From: Ariolimax columbianus
Taxonomy: Eukaryota; Mollusca; Gastropoda; Stylommatophora; Arionidae
NCBI GenBank assembly: GCA_036924085.1
Contig: JAVGWX010000019.1
Span: 11,828,196-11,892,195, forward strand
DNA: 64,000 nucleotides
Reading direction: 5' to 3'
Shown one piece after another: positions 1-11,816 of the stretch. Under the pieces are notes generated by a model. It did no database searches. It was not told where the DNA came from and saw only the letters and a program-made list of their open reading frames with translations. Every line of letters starts with the position of its first letter. The stretch's first letter is position 1. A program made the position numbers and the translations under genes.

Positions 1-297
1 AGGGCAGAGAGGGTACTGGAGGAAGAAGGAAGCATAAGAGGGTGATAAACGGTGTCCAAGGAGTACAGAGAGGGTACTGGAGGAAGAAGGAAGTATAAGA
101 GGGTGATAACGGGTGTCCAAGGAAGGCAGAGAGGGTACTGGAGGAAGAAGGAAGCATACGAGGGTGATAAAGAGTGTCCAAGGAGGGCAGAGAGGGTACT
201 GGCGGAAGAAGGAAGCATAATATGGTGATACAGGGTGTCCAAATAGGGCAGAGAGGGTAATGGAGGAAGAAGGAAGCATAAGAGGATCATAAAGGAT
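1..297. repeat. Minisatellite, ~61-bp unit, about 5 copies
   Basis: Five near-identical purine-rich units recur at about 61-bp spacing. Each contains AGAGAGGGTACTGG followed by AGGAAGAAGGAAGCAT and a GTGTCCAAGG end. The array probably continues to the left of the window. It decays at about 295, after which the sequence is unique. Confidence 0.93.
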
Positions 298-734
298 GTC
301 TTTCATGGTCAGCCTGAATGCGTTACTGTGGATATGTCAGATCAATGTAGCGACATGGGATAATCTAGTCGACAATCTCACGAACAAGTGAGGATCGGTA
401 AACCATTTACACATTTGAATCTAGATGTACTCGAGTTAACATAACAAGCAAACATTATTTTCAGAAAACATGCACCAATCGTGTGGCACTACCTTTAGTG
501 CTCCCAAAATCATTATGGACCATATTCCCACACATTTACATAGTAGGAATTTGCGAAATGTATGTCAATCGTAAAACAGAGTAATTCTCTTGCGATTCTC
601 GGTCTGATAAACCCCATACGCATTTATAAGGGAAGAGAGAAAAACTTACACGATCAAGTAACACACAGACAAGCCAGTCTCCTGTTGTTGTTGTTGTTGA
701 TATTGTTGTTGTTGTTGATATTGTTGTTTCGATA
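298..734. other. Unassigned intergenic DNA with a GTT microsatellite
   Basis: No coding similarity is recognised. A GTT-rich microsatellite interrupted by GATATT lies at about 683-728 and explains the Asn/Thr-rich open frames on the minus strand. It directly precedes a dispersed element, and TTGTTGTTG also precedes other copies of that element, so part of the tract may belong to its 5' end. Confidence 0.6.
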
Positions 735-960
735 GACAACATTGAATAGGTTTACTCTTTTGTGCGCCCTGAAAAGGACGTTAAGTGACAGGTTGCAGTA
801 GCTTTCCTCATATCCTGAGCGTGCGAATGAATGTACACCGAGGTCCTCCATGCGGTTCTGCTACGCTTGGCTTCATCTGCATGTCGGTCACTGCTACGAG
901 GACCATGTCGATCCGTCCCTTTGTTAACCATGAATACAGCCCGTTTCTAGGAATTGCTGC
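735..960 (+). mobile_element. Dispersed element T, copy A (no tandem tail)
   Basis: This is one of five copies in the window of a ~250-300 bp non-coding element. Its landmarks in order are GTTTACTCTTTTGTGCGCCC, then AAGGACGTTAAG, GTAGCTTTCCTC, GAGCGTG, GTCCTCC, CTTGGCTTCATCTGCATG and a CAGCCCGTTTC block near 940. Other copies lie at about 17415 (+), 27040 (-), 56246 (+) and 59620 (+). Those copies continue into a 36-38 bp unit, whereas this one runs into a LINE zinc-finger tail near 960. It has no clear pol III promoter, so the class (SINE, MITE or non-autonomous Helitron-like) is unknown. Confidence 0.75.
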
Positions 961-1140
961 GAGGAAGCCGAGAGGTCCTCAGCATAGTACTACTATGTGT
1001 GGCAGAAACTGTCACTCGAGGATCGGCCTTTTCAGTCATAGCAGACAAACATTGTCGAAATACAGGAGACGGAGCAGGACAAAACTCACGGGGTGCGACG
1101 CGAATGGTCTGCAGAGATGACTATAATGATGATAATGATG
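961..1140 (+). pseudogene. LINE 3' end: C-terminal zinc finger of an RTE-like ORF2
   Basis: The plus strand encodes CGRNCHSRIGLFSHSRQ at about 999-1050. It resembles the CGRDCHSRIGL.SHSRRC zinc finger that ends many invertebrate RTE-like endonuclease-reverse transcriptase proteins. The first cysteine of the pair and the last cysteine are not in place (TMCGRNC, SRQTLS), so the finger is degenerate. A GATGAT tail follows near 1120-1140, consistent with a LINE 3' end. Copies with more of the same C-terminus lie at 37785-38167 (+) and 44315-44600 (-). The piece is severely 5' truncated and is not a functional gene. Confidence 0.65.
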
Positions 1141-1164
1141 ATATATATATATATATATATATAC
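1120..1164. repeat. GAT-rich then (TA)n microsatellite
   Basis: A short imperfect GATGATAAT run passes directly into about 12 TA dinucleotides. The position suggests it grew from a LINE tail. Confidence 0.85.
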
Positions 1165-1655
1165 ATACGGGATTTATATAGTGTGTGCCAATAGTATGGA
1201 AGAATATTTCGTCCAATAAAAGGTCTTTTAGACCCAATTCGCACACATATACACAGAAGGGGTGTGTGAATCATGTTGAAAGCGACCCTGTGAGTTCTCA
1301 TCGTCGACTTTGGTCTAGTAAATAATGTGTCGTGCACATGCGGAAGTCAAGATTGACAGCCTTATACAAGATGAATTAAGATGAGTAGTACATTATAAAG
1401 CAAGAATACATTCGTATGCCGATAAAGAACGAACATAATGCACCAGTGACAATTAAAAGTGAATGCATGTAGAAGAGACTTCGTGGTAGAAAACAGGCGA
1501 TAAGGAAGATATCAAGAGAGCTGAGAATGATGACACATGACATGAAATGTTGACGTGTTTGAAGACATGTGCTATACGGGGATCTGAAAGGTTTCCAAGT
1601 TGAGATAAATCAATAATAAAATGCAATTATTTTACCTGGTTTGAAAGAAACTCAA
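1165..1655. other. Unassigned intergenic DNA
   Basis: No coding, RNA or repeat signal that I recognise. AT-rich unique sequence between the LINE tail and the 17-bp array. Confidence 0.5.
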
Positions 1656-2188
1656 TTCCAGTATGATATAACCTACATTACGATATAACCTACAGAACGA
1701 TATAACCTAAAGTACGATACAACCTACAGTACGAAATAACCTACATTACGATATACCCTACATTACGATATACCCTACAGTACGATATAACCTACATTAC
1801 GATATACCCTACAGTACGATATACCCTACAGTACGATATAACCTACAGTACGATATACCCTACATTACGATATAACCTACATTGCGATATACCCTACAGT
1901 ACGATATAACCTACAGTACGATATAACCTACATTACGATATACCCTACAGTACGATAAAACCTACATTACGATATAACCTACATTACGATATACCCTACA
2001 GTACGATATAACCTACATTACGATATAAACTACAGTGCGATATAACCTGCAGTATGATATAACCTACAGTACGATATAACCTACAGTACGATATAACCTA
2101 CAGTACGATATAACCTACAGTACGATATAACCTACATTACGATATAACCTACAGTACGATCTAACCTACAGTACGATATAACCTACCG
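1656..2188. repeat. Minisatellite, 17-bp unit, about 31 copies
   Basis: The unit is ACGATATAACCTACAGT with two alternating variants (ATAACC or ATACCC; CAGT or CATT). Phasing is regular to the end near 2188. There is no coding potential. Confidence 0.96.
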
Positions 2189-2402
2189 ACGATGCTGCAA
2201 CATTGTTCCGGAAGTTACATATCATCGCTTCTCTATTTTATTTGGTTTCACGAGAAGTACATGTTGTAGAACTGCACTGTCCCAAACGTAGAACCATCTC
2301 GTCCACAATACAATCCTTACGTTTTGAAGGGGTTCACATTGAATATCAGCTATTCTTGAATATACCTCGAAGTAAAAACGTTTTATATTTGATTTTGTTT
2401 TC
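2189..2402. other. Spacer between two arrays
   Basis: Unique sequence. A 73-codon frame covers it and runs into the following array. It has no recognisable domain and I do not call it a gene. Confidence 0.5.
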
Positions 2403-2935
2403 TTTTAATGTAAAGGTTAAATGATACACTACCATAACTCTGACTTATCGATAACTTTTAATGTAAAGGTTAAGTGATACACTACCATAGCTCTGACTTA
2501 TCGATAACTTTTAATGTAAAAGTTAAGTGATACACTACCATAACTCTGATTTATCGATAACTTTTAATGTAAAGGTTAAGTGATACACTACCATAACTCT
2601 GACTTATCGATAACTTTTAATGTAAAGGTTAAGTGATACACTACCATAACTCTGATTTATCGATAACTTGTAATGTAAAAGTTAAGTGATACACTACCAT
2701 AACTCTGATTTATCGATAACTTTTAATGTAAAGGTTAAGTGATACACTACCATAACTCTGACTTATCGATAACTTTTAATGTAAAGGTTAAGTGATACAC
2801 TACCATAACTCTGATTTATCGATAACTTGTAATGTAAAAGTTAAGTGATACACTACCATAACTCTGATTTATCGATAACTTGTAATGTAAAAGTTAAGTG
2901 ATACACTACCATAACACTTAGCTTATCTATAACTC
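2403..2935. repeat. Minisatellite, 53-bp unit, about 10 copies
   Basis: Each unit contains TTTTAATGTAAAGGTTAAG, then TGATACACTACCATAACTC and TTATCGATAAC. Variants (GACTTATC or GATTTATC; TTTTAATG or TTGTAATG) recur in an ordered way, suggesting multi-unit duplication. Confidence 0.96.
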
Positions 2936-3249
2936 TATTTTAACAAGTTAAAATATATTCACGTTGAATACTATATTAAAATATACTCTGAATTAAATGT
3001 TCTGATACTTCATCTGCTTATCCTGTCATTGCATTCTATTCCCATCAGTTATGTCCATGTCTCCAAATCAGTCATAGCGTTGGTAAACTCTCTATTGTCT
3101 ATCATTGTATGAATTGGTCTGGTCTGGTCTATGTCATGACTTCAAAATGTCAAGGTTACAAAGTGGCAATCACGAGCTGACCGAATATGGGCATATGATG
3201 TTGCCATCGCAATTCTGTCATGACATCTGGATCCAAACTCTCTCGTGAT
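2936..3249. other. Unassigned intergenic DNA
   Basis: Unique AT-rich sequence with a short GGTCTGGTCT duplication near 3116. No gene is recognised. Confidence 0.5.
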
Positions 3250-3600
3250 AACCAACTCTAAATTCAATCATAATATCATACTTTCAATCAATTCGATCCG
3301 GAGAACCGACTCTCAATTTCATCATGATACCCGACTCTCATCATGATACACGACTTTCAATCAATTCCATAAAAAAACCGACTCTCAATTTCATCATTAT
3401 ACCTGACTCTTAATTTCATCATGAACACCGACTTTCAATTCCATCATGAAAACCGACTTTCAATTCCATCATGATACCCGACTCTCAATTTCATCATGAT
3501 ACCCGACTTTCAATCAATTCCATAAAAAAACCGACTCTCAATTCCATCATGATGCCCGACTTTCAATAAATTTCATCATGAAAACCGACTATCAACAGAG
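3250..3600. repeat. Degenerate minisatellite, ~24-35 bp units
   Basis: About ten irregular units are built from CCGACTCTCAATTTCATCAT or CCGACTTTCAATCAATTCCA. Unit length varies because two related monomers are mixed. Confidence 0.85.
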
Positions 3601-5025
3601 TTATGATAACCAATACAAGTATTTAGAGGTTATGGCTCAGAAACCGCACAAAGAACAAAAGCAAAAAATCATTCTTACGTTTTTGCTGCAAGGCTTTCGT
3701 CAGGGACAAAAGAACAACAGAAATCACCTAACAAATCACAACAAAATAAAACCAAGGAAATAAATGAATCAACAATAATAATAATTGATAACTATATAAA
3801 GAAATAGACATGGGAGGAAAAGGAGGGCGTAGGTGCGGAATGAGGAAGGAGAATGACACAAACGTATGAAATGTATTAAAGCACTGATAATTAAGTCATC
3901 TCATTTGGCATATCAAAAGATGCTAAAGTTCAAACCGGTATCTATCATCAGAGTGAGGAGCAAGAGACGAAGTCAGTGACTCTGATGTTTACCTTTCCCA
4001 AAGCTATCGAAGTGACTGGCTACAGGAGATCCTGAGTTATTACTAGGTTGTTTTTTTTTACTTGTTCATATTCTCATCTGTCTATGTCATTGCCTAATCA
4101 TATTTTTCTTTGGTTCACTCTATTTCCTAACTGGCATATAGTGTCTCACAATTTCCTGGCACATCCAGGTATGGCCGTGAACGTAAACTGCTCATTTTAC
4201 AGTATCATGCTTTGTATTGCGTTGTGATAGCCTAGCTGCATTCTTTGTTTTGTTTTATTTTTGCTACCGACGAAGACCTTGTTGACGTACTGGAGATGCC
4301 GTTTTACTTTTGTCCTGGTGGGGTCACTCAGCGATTACCTTTTTATGTTTTAATCGACAAATAACATCATTTAGATGCATCCAGCTCAAACGACGTTATC
4401 TCAGATGCTGGTTAAATGCGAGGCCTGGAAAATGTCCACTCTTCCGTCCCATGGCATGCTACTGCTAATCCTGTATTCGAAAACAGCCATTGTTTTCGGC
4501 CTCCACATTCTTTCGGTGATGTGAACAGCAACCTATCAGGTGAGTCGTCACATTGGACTGTAGCTATGATCCATACAGCGACGTTATAAGTGATGACATA
4601 ATGACACAAACATTGAGTGCGGCCCACGGTCTAGTGATGTTGCGGCTTGCGGAGATAACCACCTTTTCACAGACAACCCCATTGACAGTGTTGAACACAC
4701 TTTTTTTTACTTCTGAAAAAAAAAAAAACAGTTAAGATTGAACAAGGAATTTTATCCAGCCATGGCAGAGGCGCTTATTGTGTTGACATTCAACACGCTT
4801 ATTGACAGAGCATTCCCTGAAAGATACACTGACATGACCTAGGGCATGCACTGACATGATGCACCCATAGCTGATTGTCGTGAACATGATCAAAATAATT
4901 TGGACGATATAGTCTGCACACTGAACTCAGTATCCATTATATTTGTTTGCGCATCCAATGTCATCATCGAAGTGTGCAATGCGTGGACCAATGATGACAG
5001 CAGTTGCCGAGGAAGCAGTTCCCCC
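3601..5025. other. Unassigned intergenic DNA
   Basis: About 1.4 kb without a recognised gene or repeat family. Short A and T homopolymers occur at about 4051 and 4718. The longest open frames here are 60-71 codons with no domain. Confidence 0.5.
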
Positions 5026-5935
5026 AACACAGATGGAAACTCAAAGTGGTGCTCTCACACAGATGGAAACTCAAAGTGGTGCTCTCACACAGATGGAAAC
5101 TCAAAGTGGTGCTCTCACACAGATGGAAACTCAAAGTGGTGCTCTCACACAGATGGAAACTCAAAGTGGTGCTCTCACACAGATGGAAACTCAAAGTGGT
5201 GCCCTCACACAGATGGAAACTCAAAGTGGTGCTCTCACACAGATGGAAACTCAAAGTGGTGCTCTCACACAGATGGAAACTCAAAGTGGTGCTCTCACAC
5301 AGATGGAAACTCAAAGTGGTGCTCTCACACAGATGGAAACTCAAAGTGGTGCTCTCACACAGATGGAAACTCAAAGTGGTGCTCTCACACAGATGGAAAC
5401 TCAAAGTGGTGCTCTCACACAGATGGAAACTCAAAGTGGTGCTCTCACAAAGATGGAAACTCAAAGTGGTGCTCTCACACAGATGGAAACTCAAAGTGGT
5501 GCTCTCACACAGATGGAAACTCAAAGTGGTGCTCTCACACAGATGGAAATTCACAACGGTGAACCCATACGGAAGAAAACTCACAGCGGTACCCCACACA
5601 GATGGAAACTCACAGCGGGGCTAGCACACCGATGTAAACTCACAGCGAGGCTAGCACACATATGATAACTCACAGTGGTGTCCTCACACAGATGGGAACT
5701 CACAGTGGGGCTAGCACACATATGATAACTCACAGTGGTGTCCCCACACAGATGGAAACTCAGAACCGTGCCCTCACACAGATGTAAACTCACAGCAGGG
5801 CCAGCACACTCAAACTCAGAGCGGTGCCCCCACACAGATGGGAACTCACAGTGGGGCTAGCACACATATGATAACTCAGAGCGGTGCCCCCACACATATG
5901 GGAACTCACAGTGGTGACCCCACACAGATGTAAAC
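5026..5935. repeat. Minisatellite, 30-bp unit, 17 nearly identical copies plus degenerate flank
   Basis: Seventeen 30-bp units between about 5031 and 5550 are almost identical, each with CACAGATGGAAACTCAAAGT then GGTGCTCTCA. Only two or three substitutions are visible (CCCTCAC near 5202, CAAAGATGG near 5448). To the right, 5551-5935 holds decayed and variant units (GGGGCTAGCACACATATG). As 30 is divisible by three and the unit lacks stops, three plus-strand frames and one minus-strand frame stay open for 206-240 codons, for example as (QMETQSGALT)n. No frame has an identifiable domain. I treat it as non-coding. Confidence 0.95.
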
Positions 5936-6275
5936 TCCACTTCCAGAGAAATTATTGAAGCTGATTACTCCCTCATACCATCGACCACGAGTTTCGCCAG
6001 CTAGCACAGCGGAGATAAGTCATGTAGAAAATGTAGATCAAACTGGCAATCACATTATTCCTTCCAGCTATATATTACGACACTATAGTAGAACATGCCG
6101 TGGCAATGGGAGGTTCATGGAACATATGCGGCAGAACGGTGTTATAGTGGTCTGCTAAGAAGACCTAATCCCAGCCAATAGTTCTGGACTTGACCAAAAG
6201 GAAAAGCTAAGCCAACTTTCCATTTCGTCATCCAGGCGTCCAGAACATTCACGACAATGTTGGTCGCATTTTTAC
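5936..6275. other. Unassigned intergenic DNA
   Basis: Unique spacer between two arrays. No gene is recognised. Confidence 0.5.
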
Positions 6276-6674
6276 TTTGCACAACAGCATCTAGGAACTA
6301 TATGCTATACTGCATCAACTAAAGCTTTGCACAACAGCATCTAGGAACTATATGCTATACTGCATCAACTAAAGCTTTGCACAACAGCATCTAGGTACTA
6401 TATGCTATACTGCATCAACTGAATATTTGCACAACAGCATCTAGGAACTATATGCTATACTGCATCAACTAAAGCTTTGCACAACAGCATCTAGGAACTA
6501 TATGCTATACTGCATCAACTAAAGCTTTGCACAACAGCATCTAGGTACTATATGCTATACTGCATCAACTGAATATTTGCACAACAGCATCTAGGAACTA
6601 TATGCTATACTGCATCAACTAAAGCTTTGCACAACAGCTTCTAGGAATGATATGCTATACGGCATCAACTGAAT
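6276..6674. repeat. Minisatellite, 50-bp unit, 8 copies in 150-bp higher-order repeat
   Basis: Units start TTTGCACAACAGCATCTAGG at 6276, 6326, 6376, 6426, 6476, 6526, 6576 and 6626. Every third unit (6376, 6526) carries GTACTA and ends GAATA, while the others carry GAACTA and end AAAGC. The block 6276-6425 therefore recurs at 6426-6575. Confidence 0.97.
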
Positions 6675-6739
6675 TAGACGACCTATAACAACTGTGTACA
6701 TCTGATGAAGGTTGGCCTCAAAGGATAGTCCCGCCCCTT

Positions 6740-7090
6740 GTAGTTGACGAGTTCCAGTCGTCAGCCAAGTTGTCGGCTGTTTGTCGATGATAACTGATGA
6801 AAGACATCTTCAAATGGTCCGTCATGTTCCCTGATGTCATAATGACATGTGTGGATGGTACCTGATCAAGGCCATCATCAATCGTCCGTTCTGTTACCTA
6901 ATGTCAGAATGACATTTGTGGATGACAACGGGTTAAGGACACCTTAAATCGGTCCGTCATGACATCTGATGTCAGATCGATATGTTTAGCAGATGAAAAG
7001 AAAGCATATCTGTTCTGGAAATGTAAGCAAGGCTTAATTAAAGAAAACATGTCTAGTTTGAAAATGTAAACAATGTTTAATTAAAGAAAA
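6740..7090. repeat. Two short degenerate tandem repeats (~75 bp x3, ~56 bp x2)
   Basis: About three diverged ~75-bp units share GGTCCGTCATG, CTGATGTCA.AATGACAT and TGTGGATG (6790-6985). Two ~56-bp units sharing GGCTTAATTAAAGAAAACATG follow at about 7010-7092. Confidence 0.75.
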
Positions 7091-8185
7091 CATGCATATT
7101 TAGTCATTGAATGAAAAGTATGATCTTGAAAAATACATTCTAGAACAGAAGCAATGAACGTATGACACGAAGTGTGGTGTACAAAGTGATGGAGAGAGTG
7201 GATAAATAAAAACCGAGTAGCTGTTTTCCATTCTCCATCGGAAGTTGCGTATCGTCACCGGAAACTGCATCAGCGACACACATCAATATGTGATTTCCGG
7301 TATACCTAAGCCTTGCGTTGCTAGATATTTGTTTCAAACAATATTTATATTTTTTTGGAGATTTGTATTTTTAATAGTGTATTTTTGCTGATGTGTGTGT
7401 GTGTATGTGTGTATGTGTGTTTCTGTGTGTTTGCCTGTGTGTGCGGTGGCTCACTCCTGTGTTTTTATATATTGACATGTTTTGGTTTTGTCTGTAACTG
7501 TTTGCAATATACAGCGTATCCTTCACAACATTTCTTAAATATCAAAATTCAGCCTGTGTGTACAGAAATCCTGGAGTTGTCCCAAATTAATAAGTTTCAA
7601 TGAACACTAAGTTCTTACATGTGTTATCATTTAATTGTTCAATGAAGATCCCTGTTAGCTCCTCATTGGTAATATATGCACACTAAAAAACCAAATCAAA
7701 CATAAATCATATCAGCGAACAACTCTTTGCAGCAAAATGGGTCAGCTTACTAAAGGTTTCATCTGGAAAGGATACATTATGACATTTAATTAGCGTATTC
7801 CTAAAAACAGTACAAACCTAGTATTTCTGTACCTCTTAAATGACTTCTTACTTTGAACACTTTTTGTAAACAATAATTGTTTAATAGCTTGTATTTTTAA
7901 GGGGGAAACAATCGATGAAAACATTCGATCAGAAGCTATTTGACACACATTGGATTTAGAGACAGAGTTAAATCGATTGCAAACAATCAAAAAATATTCA
8001 AAGAATACTTACAAGTCTGGCTAATTTCAATACACATAGTGACATTTTTCATCGTGGATGGACAGACGAGACTTAAGATAATTATTTGATAACATAAACT
8101 GAAAATGCCAATTTCTTATACACTAGACAACATGTTACTAAATTTTACAGATATGTGAAAAACCATATATGGAGCACTATTGTAA
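7091..8185. other. Unassigned intergenic DNA with a GT tract
   Basis: Contains a short (GT)n stretch at about 7394-7440. No coding similarity is recognised in frames of 65-82 codons. Confidence 0.5.
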
Positions 8186-8658
8186 AGCGTATGAGGTATT
8201 GTTTATAGATCTTACTTTAGTTTATGATGTATTGTTTATGGAGCTTACTTTCATGTATGATGTATTGTTTATAGAGCGTACTTGCATCTGTGAAGTATTG
8301 TTTATACACATTACTTTCATGTGAGGTACTGTTTATAGACATCACTTTCATGTGAGGTATTGCTTACATACATTACTTTCATGTAAGATATTGTATATAG
8401 AGCTTACTATCATGTATGAAGTATTTTATATAGATCTTACTTTCATGTAAGTGGTAATGTTTATAGAGCTTTCTTTCATGTATGTGGTATGTTTATAGAG
8501 TTTTCTTTCATGTAAGTAGTATATTTATAGAGCTTTCTTTCTTGTAAGTAGTATGTTTATAAAGCTTTCTTTCATGTATGTGGTCATGTTTATAGAGCTT
8601 TCTTGCATGTATGTGGTAATGTTTATAGAGCTTTCTTTCATGTATGTGGTAATGTTTA
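8186..8658. repeat. Minisatellite, ~33-37 bp unit, about 13 copies
   Basis: Units contain GTTTATAGAGCTTTCTTTCA followed by TGTATGTGGTAAT. The left part is more diverged (GAGCTTAC, GACATCAC) and the right part more uniform. Confidence 0.92.
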
Positions 8659-11440
8659 TATTTTCAATGCCATGATACTTAGCTACGGTCCATAGGCTTT
8701 TGGGCTGATGTGAACAGCATGGCGTGCTATGCCGTGGTTTGAATAGTCTAGACTGGATAGACTACATTGTCTGTTTTTTCTTAACTGACAGCGGGGCAAT
8801 GATCCTATTCTCACTTCTGTGACACTGGGAGATAGTTCTACTCGAAACCACTGGAGTGTCAGATACTCGAGTGTAGGCACGGACTAGAGATGATGATAAC
8901 AGATATACATATATGAACTAGTTCACAGAAAGAGTTCGTTTGGAAAGAAATTTAGGCAGATACTTAATCGACTGTATCGGTAGACACTTCTGATGAAAAT
9001 CTTTCTTTCCTTTTTTTTTCAACGTGTAAAGAAGGGAAAAAACACAACTTTATTGTAGTTTCAAATGTATTGTAATTCATACGTATATTTTAAAAATTAC
9101 AGCAGTACAATATAGAAAGTGTGACTGAACGACCAGAAAGGCTATGAAAGAATTGGTTAAATGCACCATTATTTTTGTATACGCGATACATTTCCTAGTG
9201 GATCCGGGTCACCGAACTAGAGAGAAACGAATAGATACACTGTACCTTCATAATGTTGTAGAACGCGACTAAAGAAAGGTGTGCATGGAACTGGAAACCA
9301 TATTATGTAAATACATTGCTACATACATCTCCGCTGCAAAAACACCTAATGTGTTCTGGTGCAGGCTTGCTTTACTTCCAATGGAATGAAAAAGGGGCAA
9401 GACAAGATACGATCATACTCTATTTCATGTAAATGGTAGAAACCATAGTATGCAAGTAGTGAAAACAATTGCCAAGGCAAGACCTTACTCAGTAGAAAAA
9501 CTGAGCCGTTCAACTTCTATATTGTGGCGTTTAGTTTCTTCTTGGTGGGTTTGTCGACCATATACATATCGGTCCTTAGCAATCTCTTTCGATATGACTG
9601 ATCCACACAACCAATCAATCAATCAATAAATCAACCAATATCGTAACATTTATCAGCGCCTTTCGGAGCACACATCTTCAACATACACGGAAAGGTCCTA
9701 CTGTAGCAGACCCTCTGCTGCCGTGATCGAACTTAGACCATTCTCACACTCATCCACATCATCATGACCATACTCAGTAAATGACATATCACACAGCAGG
9801 TGGCATATTTATTATATCATACTCATATCATAGAATGAGTAGAGAAATTACAAACACAATATAATACATATCTTAACTAAACATTCTACTAAAACGGGAA
9901 TTGTAAGCATTAGCTATTGATGGAATTCCCAACTATCTAAAAAACCCAGTTCTATTGCCTTGCAATTGCATCACACACACATCGCCTTAACTGCGTCTTC
10001 AACACACCTTATCAAATACTCATCCTCACTGAAATCCCCTCAGGCGGGCGATCTCGACATAGCTCGCTCACAATGTGTCCTTGCTTACAAACACACTTTC
10101 AGATTATCCATTAATGCAAAACTCACACACCTATTTGAGCGACCCTGTTCTATCACTAAACATTCGTCCAACCGTCTATCAATCGCTCCTCTATCTAAAG
10201 TCGGTGAGTTAAACACACTATCTACATTCAGTCTCTCTCTCTCTCAATACACCCTCACTCTCTCTCCAGCCTCTCGAGCTAAACTTTTCTCGAGTTATAT
10301 ATCCTCAAGCAAGGCCAGAGCTTGACCAATCGATCTCAGGTAATGTTCATCTTCAATCCAATTGGACCGAAACACTTTGCACACCTGTCACTCATTCTCT
10401 CGCAGCAAGCCCCGTTGCCAATTTCGTCTGTCAATCAATCTCCCCCTACCAAAATCGGAAGGCCAGTGGTCAGTTTCTATCTGTCCACATTCCTTAACCC
10501 AACTCTGTTCTCCTTTGCTGAGACGGTGAGTGACCTTGACATGCATTCAGGTAGCTTTAAGATGTTCAGGCATCCTAAACTCCCCTTGCCTTGGCGGGAA
10601 CTGTTACACTACTGTTTGAGACGTTCTAGCCCTGTCTACGTCACCACTTTTTGTGTATTGAGCTCTATTCTTTGCCTGTTTTAGCCTTCATATTCTTCTC
10701 TTGTCCTTAGTATTCCAAAGCAGAGACTCGGGTATAATAATATCATCATTTGTAAAAAAAATGTCTGCTCTATTCAATGTCAGTACCGTCTCCTTGCGTA
10801 AAGATCCAATAAAATCAGTCCACATTTGTAATCGTAATTATATGATTTCATTCTCCTTGTTCTGCATAGACATCCATTTATGAAAACATGTAGCTTTTTT
10901 ATTGTTGTTGTTGTTCGTTGGCATCCTATGCTATCTCCAGTCGTTTCGATGAATGTCTTGCCACTGGCAAAAGGTAGCTTAGGCTCTGTGAGTGAGGTTG
11001 ACAAAAGGCGCAGTTTCTTCCTCACTTTAATCCAAATCTCCGCGCAAGTCACCCATTTCAGCGGACACAGCAAGGGATACGACTGTCCACACGGCTGAAC
11101 AAAGAGAGTGGTCTTTATCACTTGTGATGGACAAAAAAACTATTGTTGTTCGTTGTTGTTACACGTTATAGTGTTGTTTTCTTCTCAGGCTCTCTAAGCA
11201 CACGAGAGTAGATAGAACGTATATACACTAAGCACGATAAAGAACATTAAAAGTAGTAGGCATATCTCATACTAGAAACTAAATATACATGTGAAGAAAC
11301 GCCTTGCCACAATGGAGATTGGGTTAAGGGAATCAGCAATCTGTACGCCCTTATGTGCACTCACGATTTGACAGGTTAGTGCACTTATCAAGTAAGGGAG
11401 TCATAACCAGGGAGTATTTTGATGTTCAAATAATATACCA
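8659..11440. other. Long unassigned interval
   Basis: About 2.8 kb with no recognised gene. CAAT tetranucleotides sit near 9608-9640 and GTTGTT runs near 10900 and 11140. Two abutting plus-strand frames (9960-10325, 121 codons; 10322-10684, 120 codons, both beginning with TTG) lie in a pyrimidine-rich stretch. They show no domain, signal peptide or splice pattern that I can support. Confidence 0.5.
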
Positions 11441-11519
11441 AGAAGACAATCTGGCTATGTGGACCTCTGAAAAAAGTCTCACCGTAACAAACAATCGGAT
11501 GTAGCAGGCCCTAACATCG

Positions 11520-11801
11520 TTGGAGGAGTGGGCGAACTCATGGCTGGTCAAAATAAACGAGGAAAAAACAACATGTACGATATTCTCGCTTTCAAATAAA
11601 CCACATAACACAAAATTAAGTCTTAACGGCAAATATATCCGGCCAAATGACAACTCAAACTACTTGGGAGTCTCATTTGATCGGAGCATGACATGGAAAA
11701 GTCAGATCGAGAGAAACCGAATGAGAGCCAGACAAAGAATGGCAATCATGAGGAAACTTGCTGGCACAAGCTGGGGAGCAAACGAAAGAATACTAAAGTA
11801 A
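11520..11801 (+). pseudogene. Reverse transcriptase fragment of LINE A1
   Basis: Encodes the C-terminal part of the polymerase, with EEWANSWLVKINEEKTTC and YLGVSFDRSMTWKSQIE, the segment just after the YADD-type motif in Jockey/I-like reverse transcriptases. The frame is closed by a TAA at 11799 and reopens in the same frame at 11817. The palm catalytic residues are lost with the 5' truncation, so it cannot be active. Confidence 0.9.
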
Positions 11802-11816
11802 CTGTACACTGGAAGA

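Noticed and set aside
4900..5665. Repeat-protein genes of 206-240 residues on both strands
   Set aside because: All come from a stop-free 30-bp tandem unit, which keeps several frames open at once. There is no domain, signal or independent coding evidence.
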